Positions 5,881 through 14,603 of a stretch of DNA of 64,000 nt are shown piece by piece. The position numbers were made by a program, and so were the translations under genes. Numbering within the stretch: the first letter of the stretch is position 1; the number at the start of each line of letters is the position of its first letter. The DNA is taken from the NCBI GenBank assembly GCA_045047085.1, contig JASFYT010000010.1:1-64000 (forward strand). Reading direction: 5' to 3'. Below the pieces are notes generated by a model. That model was not told where the DNA came from, did not search any database, and was given only the letters and a program-made list of their open reading frames with translations. The DNA is from GCA-2401155 sp045047085. GTDB taxonomy: Bacteria; Pseudomonadota; Alphaproteobacteria; Rhizobiales; Rhizobiaceae.

Positions 5881-8724
5881 TTACTCATAATCGCTGAGTG
5901 GCGGGCATGAGCATATGAGATTACGATCGCCATATGCGTTATCTATGCGGTTGACCGGAGCCCAGTATTTGTCAACTCGGAACGCACCTGGTGGGTAACA
6001 TGCCTCTTCACGGCTATAAGGTCGGTCCCATTCTCCCACCAAATCTTCCACCGTATGAGGGGCGCGTTTCAGTGGATTATTTTCCTTGTCGATCTTACCC
6101 TCTTCGATATCGAGCGCTTCTTTTCGGATGGCAAGCATAGCATCGCAAAAACGATCCAACTCGGCCTTGGGCTCTGACTCAGTTGGTTCAATCATTAAGG
6201 TTCCTGCTACCGGCCAACTCATGGTTGGAGCGTGAAAACCGCAATCGATCAACCTTTTAGCGATGTCATCGACGCTTACGCCTGCGCTTTCATTGAGGGG
6301 GCGTGTATCAAGGATGCACTCATGTGCTACCCGACCAGAGCGCGAGGTGTATAGAATTTTATAGGCACCATCCAGCCTCTTGGCGATGTAATTGGCGTTG
6401 AGAATTGCCAATCTGGTGGCTTGTGTCATGCCATCGCCACCCATTAGCAGGCAATAGGCCCACGAGATAGGCAAGATGGAAGGGGAGCCGTACTGAGCTG
6501 CCGATACAGGCCCTGGACGATCTGTGTCGTCATAGGTTCCCGGCAGGAAGGGTTCCAGATGCGCGCCAACACCAATTGGCCCCATGCCCGGACCACCGCC
6601 GCCGTGTGGAATGCAGAAGGTTTTATGCAGGTTGAGGTGGCTTACGTCGCCGCCAATTTTGCCTGGTTGTACGAGGCCGACCATGGCGTTCATATTGGCA
6701 CCATCGATGTAGACTTGCCCGCCCAACTCGTGGGTGAGGTCGCAAATTTTACGTACAGTTTCTTCAAAAACTCCGTGGGTGGAAGGGTATGTGATCATGC
6801 ATGCGGCGAGATTATCTTGATGCTCCTCAGCCTTGGCGCGGAAGTCTTCCAGATCGATATCGCCGTTTTCTGCCGATTTTATCACCACGACTTTCCAACC
6901 AACCATGTTGGCAGACGCCGGGTTTGTTCCGTGGGCAGAGACCGGAATGAGGCAGACGTTGCGATGCCCTTCGCCAAGTGACTTGTGGTAGGCTCGGATG
7001 GTGAGAAGGCCAGCATATTCACCTTGCGCACCAGAGTTTGGTTGCATGGAAATTGCGTCATAGCCGGTAATTTGGCATAATTTATCGGATAAATCTGTCA
7101 CCAATTCATGATAGCCCTCTACCTGATTGGATGGCGCCAAGGGATGGATGTCTGAAAATTCCGGCCATGTAATCGGGATCATTTCAACGGTGGCGTTGAG
7201 CTTCATGGTACAAGAACCGAGCGGGATCATTGAGCGATCAAGAGCCAGATCACGGTCGGCGAGGCGACGCATATAACGCGTCATTTCAGCTTCCGAACGG
7301 TTCATATGGAAGATCGGATGGGTCAGAAATTCGCTGGTGCGCAGATGTGCTTCTGGCAGGCGATATTCGTGGCTGTGCTTTGGGTCGTCTTTGAGATCAC
7401 CGCCAAATGCATTCCATACGGCCTCGAGAGTTTCGGGTGTGGTTTTTTCATCGACGCTGATGCCGATACGGTCTTCGCCGACTTGGCGAAGGTTGACGCC
7501 GTTGGCGACTGCGGCATTGAGAATGACGCCCTGCAATGCGCCCACTTCAACGGTAATGGTGTCGAAGAATGTTTCCGGGGCCACAGTGAAACCCAAATCT
7601 TGTAGCCCTTTAGCAAGACGGAAGGCTTTTCTGTGAACACTTTGTGCGATGGCTTTGAGACCTTCGGGGCCATAATATACTGCATACATGGAGGCCATGA
7701 CTGCGAGCAGCGCTTGCGCTGTACAGACATTGGAATTGGCTTTTTCCCGACGGATATGTTGCTCGCGGGTTTGCAGTGCCAAGCGGTATGCGCGGTTGCC
7801 TCGAGCATCGATTGAAACGCCGATGATGCGGCCGGGCATGGCGCGTTTATAGACATCTTTTGTGGCCATGAAAGCTGCGTGTGGACCGCCATATCCAAGC
7901 GGTACACCGAAGCGCTGGGTGGAACCAACGGAGATATCTGCATCCATATCGCCGGGGGAGCGGAGTAGTGTAAGTGCCAACGGATCAGCAATCATGATGG
8001 CGATTGCTTTGGCTTCATGCAGGGCTTTGATATGTTCGCTGAACTCGCGTACGTGACCGTGTGTGCCCGGATATTGGAAAACTGCTCCGAAGATCTCTTC
8101 CGGTTTTAAATCCTTGTCCGGATCGCCGATGACAATCACGATATCGAGCGGTTCGGCTCTGGTTTTCATCACAGCAATGTTTTGCGGATGGCAGTTTTCA
8201 TCGATGAAGAATTTAGTCATTTTCGATTTGGAAACCCGCATGGCCATGGTCATGGCTTCTGCTGCTGCCGTTGCTTCATCGAGCAAAGAGGCATTGGCGA
8301 TTTTAAGGCCGGTTAGGTCAGAGACCATGGTCTGGAAATTGAGCAGAGCTTCGAGCCGTCCCTGTGAAATTTCTGGCTGATACGGGGTATAGGAGGTATA
8401 CCAGGCCGGGTTTTCCAAGATGTTGCGTTGGATAACAGGCGGGGTCATTGTGCCGTAATATCCTTGACCAATGAGCGAAGTCAGGACTTTATTTTTATCG
8501 GCAACCTTGTGCATATGTTGCAGCATGTCGCGCTCGGTCATGGGTGCGCCCCATTCGAGTTTATTCGGTTGGCGAATGTCAGAGGGAATGGTTTGATCAA
8601 TCAGTTCGTCGAGATTTTTGACACCAACAACATCAAGCATTTCTTCGATTTCAGTAGGAGAAGGCCCAATGTGACGCCGATTGGCAAAATCATAAGGGAG
8701 ATAGTCGGTTGGCTTGAAACTCAT
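5881..8724 (-). CDS. gcvP: Glycine dehydrogenase (decarboxylating), P-protein of glycine cleavage
   Basis: This 947-residue protein is the fused single-chain P-protein, not the split P1/P2 form. It uses pyridoxal phosphate to decarboxylate glycine and passes the aminomethyl group to lipoyl-GcvH. The cofactor lysine is in 'NLHKTFCIPHGGGGPG', at about K701 (codon 6622-6624). Other conserved blocks are 'GQGYYGTMTPPVI' near residue 87, 'YTPYQPEISQGRLE' near residue 113 and 'MIPLGSCTMKLNA' near residue 500. It is the last gene of gcvT-gcvH-gcvP with a GAGGGAA ribosome-binding site. Length is normal. Confidence 0.98.
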   Translation of the reverse strand: MSFKPTDYLPYDFANRRHIGPSPTEIEEMLDVVGVKNLDELIDQTIPSDIRQPNKLEWGAPMTERDMLQHMHKVADKNKVLTSLIGQGYYGTMTPPVIQRNILENPAWYTSYTPYQPEISQGRLEALLNFQTMVSDLTGLKIANASLLDEATAAAEAMTMAMRVSKSKMTKFFIDENCHPQNIAVMKTRAEPLDIVIVIGDPDKDLKPEEIFGAVFQYPGTHGHVREFSEHIKALHEAKAIAIMIADPLALTLLRSPGDMDADISVGSTQRFGVPLGYGGPHAAFMATKDVYKRAMPGRIIGVSIDARGNRAYRLALQTREQHIRREKANSNVCTAQALLAVMASMYAVYYGPEGLKAIAQSVHRKAFRLAKGLQDLGFTVAPETFFDTITVEVGALQGVILNAAVANGVNLRQVGEDRIGISVDEKTTPETLEAVWNAFGGDLKDDPKHSHEYRLPEAHLRTSEFLTHPIFHMNRSEAEMTRYMRRLADRDLALDRSMIPLGSCTMKLNATVEMIPITWPEFSDIHPLAPSNQVEGYHELVTDLSDKLCQITGYDAISMQPNSGAQGEYAGLLTIRAYHKSLGEGHRNVCLIPVSAHGTNPASANMVGWKVVVIKSAENGDIDLEDFRAKAEEHQDNLAACMITYPSTHGVFEETVRKICDLTHELGGQVYIDGANMNAMVGLVQPGKIGGDVSHLNLHKTFCIPHGGGGPGMGPIGVGAHLEPFLPGTYDDTDRPGPVSAAQYGSPSILPISWAYCLLMGGDGMTQATRLAILNANYIAKRLDGAYKILYTSRSGRVAHECILDTRPLNESAGVSVDDIAKRLIDCGFHAPTMSWPVAGTLMIEPTESEPKAELDRFCDAMLAIRKEALDIEEGKIDKENNPLKRAPHTVEDLVGEWDRPYSREEACYPPGAFRVDKYWAPVNRIDNAYGDRNLICSCPPLSDYE

Positions 8725-8743
8725 TTTACATTCCCTCAGTAGG

Positions 8744-9109
8744 TTAGGCGATCAGGGCCTGATAGGCGTCGGCATCCATCAAATCATCGAATTGGGATTT
8801 GTCGGAAATTTTTAGTTTGTAGAGCCATGCATCACCTTCGGCATGTTGGTTGATGAGGCCCGGTTCGTCTGTAAGCTTGCCATTTGCTTCGGTGATTTCA
8901 CCGCTGACAGGTGCGTAAATATCGCTGGCAGCTTTCACGCTTTCAACAACACCGATGGAATCGCCCTTGTCGAAACTGTCACCTGCATCCTGCAATTCGA
9001 CAAATACCACATCACCCAATTGTTCAGCGGCGTGTTTGGTCACGCCCAGGGTAGCAATATCGCCATCAAGGCTGATCCACTCATGGTCGTCGGTAAAATA
9101 TAGGCTCAT
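8744..9109 (-). CDS. gcvH: Glycine cleavage system H protein (lipoyl carrier)
   Basis: This 121-residue protein carries the lipoyl arm that shuttles the aminomethyl group between GcvP, GcvT and the dihydrolipoamide dehydrogenase. The lipoylated lysine is K59 in 'GVVESVKAASDIYAPV'. The N-terminal 'YFTDDHEWI' and central 'GITKHA'-like 'GVTKHAAEQLGDVVFV' are family hallmarks. It starts with an excellent GGAGG ribosome-binding site, 12 bp after gcvT and 19 bp before gcvP, so the three genes form one transcript. Confidence 0.98.
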   Translation of the reverse strand: MSLYFTDDHEWISLDGDIATLGVTKHAAEQLGDVVFVELQDAGDSFDKGDSIGVVESVKAASDIYAPVSGEITEANGKLTDEPGLINQHAEGDAWLYKLKISDKSQFDDLMDADAYQALIA

Positions 9110-9121
9110 AATTTCCTCCAG

Positions 9122-10210
9122 TTATCTCTTGTAGTTTTGTTTGACGAAAGGCAGCGCAACCACCTCAGCCGGATTGATTTTTCCGCGGATTAACAGCCCC
9201 ACCTTGGTGCCAATATCAGCATGGTTTGTGTCCACATAAGCGAAAGATATCGGACGTGAAATGGTTGGGCCAAAGCCACCACTGGTAACAATGCCGATTT
9301 TGTTTTCGTCGCCATCCACCACTTCCACATCGCGTCGGGCAGGGGCTCTGCCTTCAGGCAGGATGCCTACCAATTTGCGTGATGGGCCGTTGGCGATTTC
9401 TGTCTGAATACGCTCTGCACCTGGAAATCCGCCTTCTTCGCGGCGACGTTTTTGGATAGCCCAAAGGAGTTTTGCTTCGATTGGTGAGGTATCATTGTCG
9501 ATGTCATTGCCGTAGAGGCAAAGGCCAGCTTCCAGGCGTAAGCTGTCCCGAGCGCCAAGACCTGCAAGATCGAGGTCCGGGTGTTCCAACAATGTGCGGG
9601 AAATTGTATCTGCTTTATCGGTGGGGATCGAGATTTCGTATCCGTCTTCGCCGGTATAGCCCAATCTTGAAATTCGACATTTTGTGCCAAGCAGATCGGC
9701 GATTGTGGTTTCCATAAATTTCAAGTCTGCGGCGGCAGGGCAGTGGGCAGAGACAATGGCTTCTGCTGAGGGGCCTTGTATAGCGATCAAGGCTAAATCA
9801 GTGCGCTCGGTTAGTTCTATACCGGGCAGATTTTCGCGCATGTGGTTGATGTCTTGTTCACGCATGGAGGCATTGACCACAACGAAGAGATGATCATCGG
9901 CATTGGAGACGATGAGATCGTCCATGATGCCGCCTTGAGGGTTAGTGAAAAATGTGTAGCGCGCTTTTCCCACCGGTAGGCCATCAATGTTACTTGGTAC
10001 GAGGGCTTCAAGTTTTTTGGCAACATCATCGCCGCGTAATTCTACCTGTCCCATATGGGAAACATCGAAGAGGGCAGCCTTCTCACGACATTGATTGTGT
10101 TCGCCCATGGTGCCGAGGGGGTAGCTCACAGGCATTTCCCAGCCGGCAAATTCCACCATCTTGCCGCCGAGTTCCACATGTAAATCGTAAAGGGGGGTGT
10201 GTTGAGACAT
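9122..10210 (-). CDS. gcvT: Aminomethyltransferase, T-protein of glycine cleavage
   Basis: This 362-residue enzyme moves the methylene group from aminomethyl-lipoyl GcvH to tetrahydrofolate and releases ammonia. The folate-enzyme blocks are present: 'LYDLHVELGGKMVEFAGWEMPV' region at the N-terminus, 'ALFDVSHMGQVELRG' near residue 46, 'LGYTGEDGYEI' near residue 182, and 'GLGARDSLRLEAGLCLYG' near residue 216. It is first in the operon; the ATG at 10210 has a GGAAAA ribosome-binding site. The 114-bp gap to the divergent XRE-cupin gene contains a repeated motif that could be the operator. Confidence 0.97.
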   Translation of the reverse strand: MSQHTPLYDLHVELGGKMVEFAGWEMPVSYPLGTMGEHNQCREKAALFDVSHMGQVELRGDDVAKKLEALVPSNIDGLPVGKARYTFFTNPQGGIMDDLIVSNADDHLFVVVNASMREQDINHMRENLPGIELTERTDLALIAIQGPSAEAIVSAHCPAAADLKFMETTIADLLGTKCRISRLGYTGEDGYEISIPTDKADTISRTLLEHPDLDLAGLGARDSLRLEAGLCLYGNDIDNDTSPIEAKLLWAIQKRRREEGGFPGAERIQTEIANGPSRKLVGILPEGRAPARRDVEVVDGDENKIGIVTSGGFGPTISRPISFAYVDTNHADIGTKVGLLIRGKINPAEVVALPFVKQNYKR

Positions 10211-10244
10211 GGTGTTTTCCGAAAATGGGCATTGTTAACTTTTG

Positions 10245-10303
10245 TTTCTAATAATGGAAATTTGAGTGATTGTCTACAAAAGTTTCTTATTGTGGAAATT
10301 TGA
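10245..10303. promoter_or_regulatory. Paired direct repeats between gcvT and the XRE-cupin gene (candidate operator)
   Basis: Two copies of a 21-22-bp element lie at 10245-10265 and 10283-10303, 38 bp apart, in the shared promoter region. They match at 18 of 21 positions and share the exact core TGGAAATTTGA, preceded by GTTTCT. Such spaced copies in a 114-bp divergent region suggest binding of the adjacent XRE-cupin protein. The interval is too short for a tandem glycine riboswitch and shows none of its conserved sequence. Confidence 0.5.
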
Positions 10304-10324
10304 TGAAAATGCTAGAAAGAACTT

Positions 10325-10948
10325 ATGGCAGACATCGCAAACCTCATTTTGAATATACCCGATAATAGCGAGCGCGATGAAGGGCTCACCGGTGGTTCAA
10401 ACATTGCAGAGATCGTCAAGGAAGCTCGGAAACGCAAGAACTTGACCCTTGAAGAGGTGAGCCAGAAATCGGGGATTGGACGTTCAACCCTATCGAAAAT
10501 TGAAAACGGACAGTCGACACCAAGCTTTGAGAATATTCGCAAACTTACTGCTGTGTTGGATATATCAACGCCGCAACTGTTCATTCAATCTGCTGAGAGT
10601 GGTACTGCTGGCAGACGCGATGTGACCCGATTTGATGAAGGCGAAACTCACACTACGCCGACCTACAACCACCGTATGTTATGTGGAGATCTCACAAGTA
10701 AATCCATGCTGCCATATATCACCACAGTAACGGCGCGCTCGGCAGACGAATTTCCCGAATGGATACGTCACAAAGGCGAAGAATTTTTGCTGGTGCTGGA
10801 CGGTGAAATTGAACTGCATACGGAGCATTATAAACCGAGCCTAATGGGCGAGGGTGATAGCGCGTATTATGATAGTGGCATGGGACATTTTTGTGTATCA
10901 ACGAGTAAGAAAGATGCACGTATTTTGTGGGTTTCACTTTTGGGATAG
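10325..10948 (+). CDS. XRE-family regulator with C-terminal cupin sensor domain
   Basis: This 207-residue protein has a helix-turn-helix at about residues 28-85 ('IAEIVKEARKRKNLTLEEVS', 'SGIGRSTLSKIENGQSTPS') and a small beta-barrel cupin at about 130-205 ('EFPEWIRHKGEEFLLVLDGE', then 'GDSAYYDSGMGH'). HTH-cupin proteins of this build (PuuR/SutR-like) bind a small metabolite or metal with the cupin. It is transcribed away from gcvT, with paired repeats between, so control of glycine catabolism, itself, or both is likely. The effector is unknown. The GNAT gene follows 9 bp later and is probably in the same transcript. Confidence 0.85.
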   Translation: MADIANLILNIPDNSERDEGLTGGSNIAEIVKEARKRKNLTLEEVSQKSGIGRSTLSKIENGQSTPSFENIRKLTAVLDISTPQLFIQSAESGTAGRRDVTRFDEGETHTTPTYNHRMLCGDLTSKSMLPYITTVTARSADEFPEWIRHKGEEFLLVLDGEIELHTEHYKPSLMGEGDSAYYDSGMGHFCVSTSKKDARILWVSLLG

Positions 10949-10957
10949 AGATGATTG

Positions 10958-11407
10958 ATGGAAGTTCGATTGGCACGATATGAAGATGTGAGCGATATTC
11001 GGGCGCTTTTGGCGGATGATGAATTGGGGGCCAAACGCGAGGACTTATCTGAGGCGGGATTGGCCAAATATCAGGCGGCTTTTTTGAAAATTGATGATGA
11101 TGCAAATAATGAATTATTTGTGGTTGAGCGCGATGGTCGATTGATTGCTACAGCGCAGGTGACTTGGATTCCCTACCTATCACGAGGTGGCAATGAGCGT
11201 TGTCACGTGGAGGCGGTGCGGGTGGCTAGCGATCTGCGCGGCTTAGGTATCGGTGCGATGCTGATGGGTCACATTGTGGAAAAGGCGCAGGAGCGTGGGT
11301 GTATGATGGTGCAGCTTACCACTGATGTTACCCGTGAGAGTGCTCACCGATTTTATGCACGTATGGGGTTTGTTGCCACTCATCACGGAATGAAGCTGGT
11401 GCTTTAA
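10958..11407 (+). CDS. GNAT-family N-acetyltransferase
   Basis: This 149-residue protein has the GNAT fold: 'VRLARYEDVSDIRALL' at the start, acetyl-CoA-binding 'VRVASDLRGLGIGAMLMGHI' at about residues 87-106 (R-G-x-G-I-G), and the closing 'AHRFYARMGF'. The ATG at 10958 is preferred; a TTG one codon earlier is possible, and an ATG at 10951 is in another frame. It follows the XRE-cupin gene closely. The acceptor cannot be read from sequence. The final 4 bases overlap the convergent recQ gene. Confidence 0.85.
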   Translation: MEVRLARYEDVSDIRALLADDELGAKREDLSEAGLAKYQAAFLKIDDDANNELFVVERDGRLIATAQVTWIPYLSRGGNERCHVEAVRVASDLRGLGIGAMLMGHIVEKAQERGCMMVQLTTDVTRESAHRFYARMGFVATHHGMKLVL

Positions 11408-13233
11408 GTATCCAAAACCACGTCGATAAACTGATCGGCAAAATCTACCAGTTTCTTTTGGCCAACGCCTTTTATTTCGGCAAATTCTTCGCGGTTGGTT
11501 GGGCGGTGAACGGCCATTTCTATTAGTGTTTTGTCGGGGAAGATGACGAAGGCCGGGACGTTTTTATCCTGTGCAAGTTTCAGGCGCAGCTTTTTCAGGC
11601 CTTGTAGAAGTTCTTCGTCCTGCTCGGATATGGGTATTGCCTGCAATAGTTTCGCACCGGCGCGTTTTGTCTTTTTGGGTTTGCTTTCTGCACGTGCTGC
11701 TTCTGGGCGATACATGAAAGTGCCGACAGCGCGACCGAGGTCTGCGCCTTTTGCGGTAATGTGCAGGCCGCCATATCCAGCAATGTCGATTTCGAGATAA
11801 TTGCTGGCGACCATCTGGCGAATGATCGATTGCCATTGGGATTTGGCAAGATCTCGACCAGAGCCGTGGCAATCCAAAGAGCTGTGTCTGAATTTAGTGA
11901 CTTTTTCTGAGTTGCTGCCGCGCAGAACTTCTATGATATGGGCTTGGCCAAAGCGTTCGCCGGTCTCATAGATTGCACCGGTAACCAGCAGGGCTAACTC
12001 CGTGCCATCGTCCAATTCAATTGGGTTATCGCAGATATCGCAATTGCCGCAGGGTTGGGTATCTTCGCCGAAATATTTCAGCAGAGTCTGGCGGCGGCAA
12101 GAGGTTGCTTCGCAATAACTGACCAGCATATCAAGGCGTCTATGGCCGCGCATCTTATTCTCGTCATTGCTGTCTTCTTGTTCGATAAACTGGCGACGCA
12201 TGCGGATATCATTGGCACCGAAAAGCAGCAATGTGCCAGCAGGAGTGCCATCACGTCCGGCACGTCCGATTTCCTGATAATAGGCTTCCATGCTGCCGGG
12301 TAAATCTGTGTGGGCAACGAAGCGCACATCGGGTTTATCAATGCCCATGCCGAATGCTATCGTAGCCGACATGACGATGCCTTGCTCGGTGATAAATCTG
12401 TTTTGATGGTCGTTGCGTTTTTCCGACGACAGACCGGCATGGTAGGGTAGGGCCTTGAAGCCTTCGGCATTCAGAAGTTCTGCAACTTCCTCAGTTTTCT
12501 TGCGTGACAGACAATAGACAATGCCTGATGCGCCTTTGTAATTTTCGACAAAACTCACGAGCTGATTTTTCCAGCTGTTCTTGGTTTCAACACCGAGCGA
12601 AATATTGGGGCGATCAAACCCGGAAACAAGGGTTTTATGGTTTTTACGGAAAAGCTGAATTTCAATGTCTTTGCGGGTGGCTTCATCGGCAGTTGCTGTC
12701 ATGGCCGCGATGGGAATGTCTGGGAACATATCTGCAAGGCGACCAAGCTCGGCATATTCCGGGCGGAATGCCGGACCCCATTGGGACATGCAGTGGGCTT
12801 CGTCGATGGCGATCAAAGTAATTGGTAGGCGAGCGATTGCCGATAACATACGCTCGGTCATCAAGCGTTCCGGTGCCATATATAAAAGGCTGATTTCGCC
12901 TGCGGCTGCGCGGCGCCAGGTTGCAACGTTTTCTTCGCGATCGCGATTGGAACTGATCGATTCTGCGCTGACCCCGGATAATTTTAGCGCTGCGACCTGA
13001 TCCTCCATCAAGGCGAGGAGGGGGGAGACGACGATGGTCATGCCGCCTTTGACCAAGGCTGGAATTTGGTAGCAGAGCGATTTACCTGCCCCTGTTGGCA
13101 TCACTGCCAAAGTGGAGATATTGGATAGAAGCGCATCGACCACTTCCTCCTGACCGTCACGAAAATTTTCATAACCGAAAATCTTACTCAGGACCTGTTT
13201 CTTTTTGGTTTCGAGTTCTGCGGAAAGGGTCAT
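11404..13233 (-). CDS. recQ: ATP-dependent DNA helicase RecQ
   Basis: This 609-residue superfamily 2 helicase unwinds DNA 3' to 5' in recombination and fork repair. It shows Walker A 'MPTGAGKSLCYQ' (K51), 'IDEAHCMSQWG' near residue 140, motif VI 'QEIGRAGRDG', and the zinc cluster 'CRRQTLLKYFGE' with 'CGNCDIC' near residue 375. The C-terminal 75 residues contain an HRDC domain ('LKLAQDKNVPAFVIFPDKTL', 'IKGVGQKKL'). All domains are complete. It is convergent with the acetyltransferase gene (4-bp overlap) and divergent from yebC. Confidence 0.96.
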   Translation of the reverse strand: MTLSAELETKKKQVLSKIFGYENFRDGQEEVVDALLSNISTLAVMPTGAGKSLCYQIPALVKGGMTIVVSPLLALMEDQVAALKLSGVSAESISSNRDREENVATWRRAAAGEISLLYMAPERLMTERMLSAIARLPITLIAIDEAHCMSQWGPAFRPEYAELGRLADMFPDIPIAAMTATADEATRKDIEIQLFRKNHKTLVSGFDRPNISLGVETKNSWKNQLVSFVENYKGASGIVYCLSRKKTEEVAELLNAEGFKALPYHAGLSSEKRNDHQNRFITEQGIVMSATIAFGMGIDKPDVRFVAHTDLPGSMEAYYQEIGRAGRDGTPAGTLLLFGANDIRMRRQFIEQEDSNDENKMRGHRRLDMLVSYCEATSCRRQTLLKYFGEDTQPCGNCDICDNPIELDDGTELALLVTGAIYETGERFGQAHIIEVLRGSNSEKVTKFRHSSLDCHGSGRDLAKSQWQSIIRQMVASNYLEIDIAGYGGLHITAKGADLGRAVGTFMYRPEAARAESKPKKTKRAGAKLLQAIPISEQDEELLQGLKKLRLKLAQDKNVPAFVIFPDKTLIEMAVHRPTNREEFAEIKGVGQKKLVDFADQFIDVVLDT

Positions 13234-13414
13234 GCTGCACTTTGAAATAGTAAGAATCGCTTGGGATTATTGGATTGAACCTAACTGGAGCTAATTCATA
13301 AATCTATTCTCAAATGCCTGTTTCTTTGGCAAAGTCTGGGCAATGTCTGGACTGGGGGCAGAGTTCTTTCTATAAGCAGTGAAATTAAACAATTTTGTAA
13401 AGCAAGGGCGCGTT

Positions 13415-14167
13415 ATGGCAGGCCATTCAAAATTCAAAAACATCATGCACCGCAAAGGGCGGCAGGATGCAATTCGTTCAAAAGTATTTTCGCGTCTGTC
13501 GAAAGAGCTGACGGTTGCGGTGAAAATGGGGGGTGGTACCACTGACCCGGAAATGAACCCGCGTTTGCGCCTTGCGATCCAGAATGCCAAGGGTCAGTCG
13601 ATGCCCAAGGACAATATTAACCGCGCGATTACCAAGGGTGAAGGTGGTGAAGGCGAAGACTATGAAGAAATCCGCTATGAGGGGTACGGCCCCGGCGGTG
13701 TTGCTGTTATCGTTGAAGTTCTAACCGATAACCGCAACCGCTCTGCTGCCAATGTGCGTACGGGTTTCACCAAGAATGGCGGGCAACTGGGCGAGACCGG
13801 ATCGGTTTCCTTCATGTTCGATCGTGCCGGTGAAATTACCTATAAGGCCGATGCAGGCGATGAAAATTCAATCATGGAAGCTGCGATTGAAGCAGGCGCT
13901 GATGATGTAATCTCCGACGAAGACGGTCACGTGATCATTTGCGGCTTCGAAGACATCGGGGATGTGGCCAAAGCGCTTGAAGCAAGTTTGGGCGAGGCAG
14001 AGGGCGTAAAAACCATCTGGAAACCGCAAAACACCATTCCGGTGGGCGAAGATAAAGCAGGTACGCTGCTTAAGTTGATCGATCTTCTTGAAGAAGACGA
14101 CGATGTGCAGAACGTCTATTCGAACTTCGAGATTGATGACGAGGTGATGGCCAAACTTTCGAGCTAG
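13415..14167 (+). CDS. yebC: YebC/PmpR-family regulatory protein
   Basis: This 250-residue protein begins 'MAGHSKFKNIMHRKGRQD', the family's fixed N-terminus, so the start at 13415 is chosen over an in-frame ATG 36 bp upstream. An AAGGGC ribosome-binding site precedes it. Other family blocks are 'MPKDNINRAI', 'YEGYGPGGVAVIVE' and the C-terminal 'DDDVQNVYSNFEI'. YebC proteins act as DNA-binding regulators, and recent work also links them to relief of ribosome stalling. In alphaproteobacteria yebC is often next to ruvC; here about 7.7 kb of accessory DNA separates them. Confidence 0.95.
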   Translation: MAGHSKFKNIMHRKGRQDAIRSKVFSRLSKELTVAVKMGGGTTDPEMNPRLRLAIQNAKGQSMPKDNINRAITKGEGGEGEDYEEIRYEGYGPGGVAVIVEVLTDNRNRSAANVRTGFTKNGGQLGETGSVSFMFDRAGEITYKADAGDENSIMEAAIEAGADDVISDEDGHVIICGFEDIGDVAKALEASLGEAEGVKTIWKPQNTIPVGEDKAGTLLKLIDLLEEDDDVQNVYSNFEIDDEVMAKLSS

Positions 14168-14603
14168 GAATTTGGGATATGCGGCATTGATACAAACCAT
14201 TAAATGGCTGAAATATCGCCTAGGTTTGACGAAACGCAATAATTTATAGATTGTTGCTTGTGCCCAATGTTTCCACTTAGCGTAAACCGCACGAGCGGCG
14301 GCTATGCGGATAAAGTGACAATTGTTTGCTTTTGTAAAGTCCAACTTGTGATATGGATAGAACGGTTAGAAAACACCAATCACAGAGATTTGGTAGCCCG
14401 CTTCATTTAACATTATTGGTAATAGTGTTAAATGGCCGCTGCGCATGAACCCAAAGCTACCAAGTTACATTGCAAGGATGCTACGACGCATAACAGAAAA
14501 ATGTAATCAGTTCTCTCATCTTGGGGAGTTCACTTTCGCTTTTCTCAGAATGTGCATTTCGGCATACTCAGACAAAGCGTGTTGGTTTCCAGAAGGTGTT
14601 ATG
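14168..14603. other. Non-coding stretch between yebC and the HxlR gene
   Basis: This 436-bp interval has no supported gene; short plus-strand frames at 14445-14761 run antisense into the HxlR gene and have no motif. Its main content is the hairpin at 14404-14434. Composition changes near here, and the accessory stretch up to ruvC starts on this side. Confidence 0.5.
14404..14434. repeat. Near-perfect 14-bp inverted repeat with 3-nt loop
   Basis: CATTTAACATTATT (14404-14417) pairs with AATAGTGTTAAATG (14421-14434) around GGT, with a single G-U type mismatch. It lies between two converging genes and could stop transcription from either side, though no long T-run follows. A mobile-element terminus is an alternative. 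Confidence 0.5.

Noticed and set aside
7323..7991. 222-residue minus-strand frame and several plus-strand frames inside gcvP
   Set aside because: They overlap a certain gene in other frames and have no family motif; they are shadows of gcvP codon structure.
10211..10324. Glycine riboswitch before gcvT
   Set aside because: The whole intergenic region is 114 bp, too short for the tandem form, and none of the conserved aptamer segments can be found.
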